This document shows positions 63,169 through 64,000 of a stretch of 64,000 bases of DNA, one piece after another. The stretch lies in NCBI GenBank assembly GCA_031291615.1, contig JARLIS010000030.1:1-64000 (forward strand), read 5' to 3'. The notes beneath the pieces were generated by a model that saw nothing but the letters and a program-made list of their open reading frames with translations, ran no database searches and was not told the origin of the DNA. The position numbers and the translations under genes were made by a program. The stretch's first letter is position 1. Each line of letters begins with the position of its first letter. The stretch is from Parvibaculum sp. (GTDB lineage: Bacteria; Pseudomonadota; Alphaproteobacteria; Parvibaculales; Parvibaculaceae).

Positions 63169-63967
63169 TCCGTTCGACGCGGCTGAAACCCGCAAGCAGC
63201 AGCCCGCCTTCAATGCGCCCGGCATCGTGCTCGCCTTCATCATCGGCATTCTCGGCGCCTTCGCGATCTTCAACTATCTGCCGGAGCAGTCGCAGGAAGA
63301 TTTGATGGTGCAGTTCGCGCTCTTTCCGGGGCGCTTCACGGCGGTGCCGGGACATCCCGACATGGTTTTCCCCGGCGGGATCGCGGGCGATGTGTGGTCT
63401 CTCTTCACCTACACCTTCATGCATGGAAGCTGGACGCACGCCATCGTCAACAGCATCTGGCTGCTCGCCTTCGGCAGCCCGGTGGCGCAGCGCATCGGCA
63501 GTCTGCGTTTCGTGCTCTTCTATTTTACCTGCGGCATCGTCGGCGCTTTCACGCATGTTTGGCTCAATGCGGGCTCGCTGGTGCCGGTGATCGGTGCGTC
63601 GGCCGCCATATCGGGTCTCATGGGCGGGGCGGCCCGCTTCGTCTTTCTGGCCGACGGGCCGCTCGGCGGGCTTGGCGGCGGCTATGCGTCGACCGCGCCG
63701 CGCGCGCAGGCGAGCATCGGTCGCGCGCTCACCGATCGTCGCGTGCTGATTTTCGTCGGCGTCTGGATCGGCCTCAACTTCCTCTTCGGGCCGACCGGCA
63801 TCACGCTGACGGGGCAGGCGGTCAATGTCGCATGGGAAGCCCATCTCGGCGGGTTCTTGGCCGGGCTGTTGCTCTTCGGGTTTTTTGATCCCTATCGCAC
63901 GTCCCCGTCCGGCGGGCCGGGCAATGTCGGCTATGGCGAATGGAGCGGGCGCAACCGGCTTCCCTGA
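63161..63967 (+). CDS. Rhomboid family intramembrane serine protease
   Basis: 268 residues, about six helices. The conserved His and Asn are in FMHGSWTHAIVNSIWLLAFG, the catalytic Ser is in VIGASAAISGLMGG, and the catalytic His in WEAHLGGFLAGLLL. All essential residues are kept, so it is likely active. Substrate unknown. It begins inside the isomerase gene, so it is translationally coupled. Confidence 0.9.
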   Translation: MVDPFDAAETRKQQPAFNAPGIVLAFIIGILGAFAIFNYLPEQSQEDLMVQFALFPGRFTAVPGHPDMVFPGGIAGDVWSLFTYTFMHGSWTHAIVNSIWLLAFGSPVAQRIGSLRFVLFYFTCGIVGAFTHVWLNAGSLVPVIGASAAISGLMGGAARFVFLADGPLGGLGGGYASTAPRAQASIGRALTDRRVLIFVGVWIGLNFLFGPTGITLTGQAVNVAWEAHLGGFLAGLLLFGFFDPYRTSPSGGPGNVGYGEWSGRNRLP

Positions 63968-64000
63968 CCGTCATTGAATAGGCGCGCGCCATGCCCACAT

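Overview
The window is GC-rich chromosomal DNA that reads as a free-living alphaproteobacterium. The evidence is the alphaproteobacterial form of ribosomal protein S4, an ATP synthase zeta-type inhibitor (DUF1476), DUF3126, PAS_5 proteins, a zf-CHCC protein, a CsgG/HfaB-like lipoprotein, and intergenic palindromes of the kind common in this class. The many enoyl-CoA hydratases, short-chain dehydrogenases, a GMC alcohol oxidase and a PQQ dehydrogenase suggest a hydrocarbon- or lipid-degrading lineage. Parvibaculum or a relative is my guess, not a proven assignment. I see no phage, intact insertion sequence, rRNA or CRISPR; the region looks like ordinary chromosome with catabolic accessory genes.

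0-8 kb: the 5' part of icd, then trmJ-uppP, rpsD with its own promoter and a structured leader, and a leftward purine operon purC-purS-purQ-purL followed by bolA and the monothiol glutaredoxin gene. 8-24 kb: zeta subunit, a TetR/PQQ-dehydrogenase divergent pair with a perfect operator palindrome, a Gfo/Idh oxidoreductase, histidine phosphatase, purB, a MmyB-type regulator beside an NAD-epimerase, a LysR/Tat-amidase divergent pair, two PLP enzymes side by side, radC and map. 24-31.5 kb: CinA-type protein, small secreted protein, outer membrane barrel, tRNA-Leu(UAA), PAS_5 protein, an autoregulated-looking TetR, a zinc-finger protein and two tandem GPH-type sugar/drug transporters.

31.5-43 kb: a catabolic stretch with an M20 amidohydrolase, two alpha/beta hydrolases, three SDRs, a crotonase, a sulfatase, cysE and an amino acid/polyamine oxidase, with dispersed palindromic repeats in nearly every intergenic gap. 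43-56.5 kb: small conserved and unknown proteins, gamma-carbonic anhydrase, three more crotonases, an SlyD-like FKBP, a GYF-like protein, a bacterial transglutaminase-like cysteine protease lipoprotein, a glycine-zipper surface antigen, a double PilZ protein and a GMC oxidoreductase. 56.5-64 kb: a PAS_5 protein, an Asn/Thr-rich secreted protein, an Asp/Asn beta-hydroxylase, a guanidine-II riboswitch driving an SMR (SugE/Gdx) exporter, a structured non-coding stretch, a CsgG/HfaB-like lipoprotein, a 2-hydroxychromene-2-carboxylate isomerase-like protein and a rhomboid protease.

The best-supported special element is the guanidine-II riboswitch. The most speculative but interesting items are a cobalamin-riboswitch-like leader in front of DUF3126, the rpsD leader, the pairing of an Asn/Thr-rich secreted protein with a CsgG-like pore lipoprotein, and the set of four crotonases that each appear to lack one of the two catalytic glutamates.
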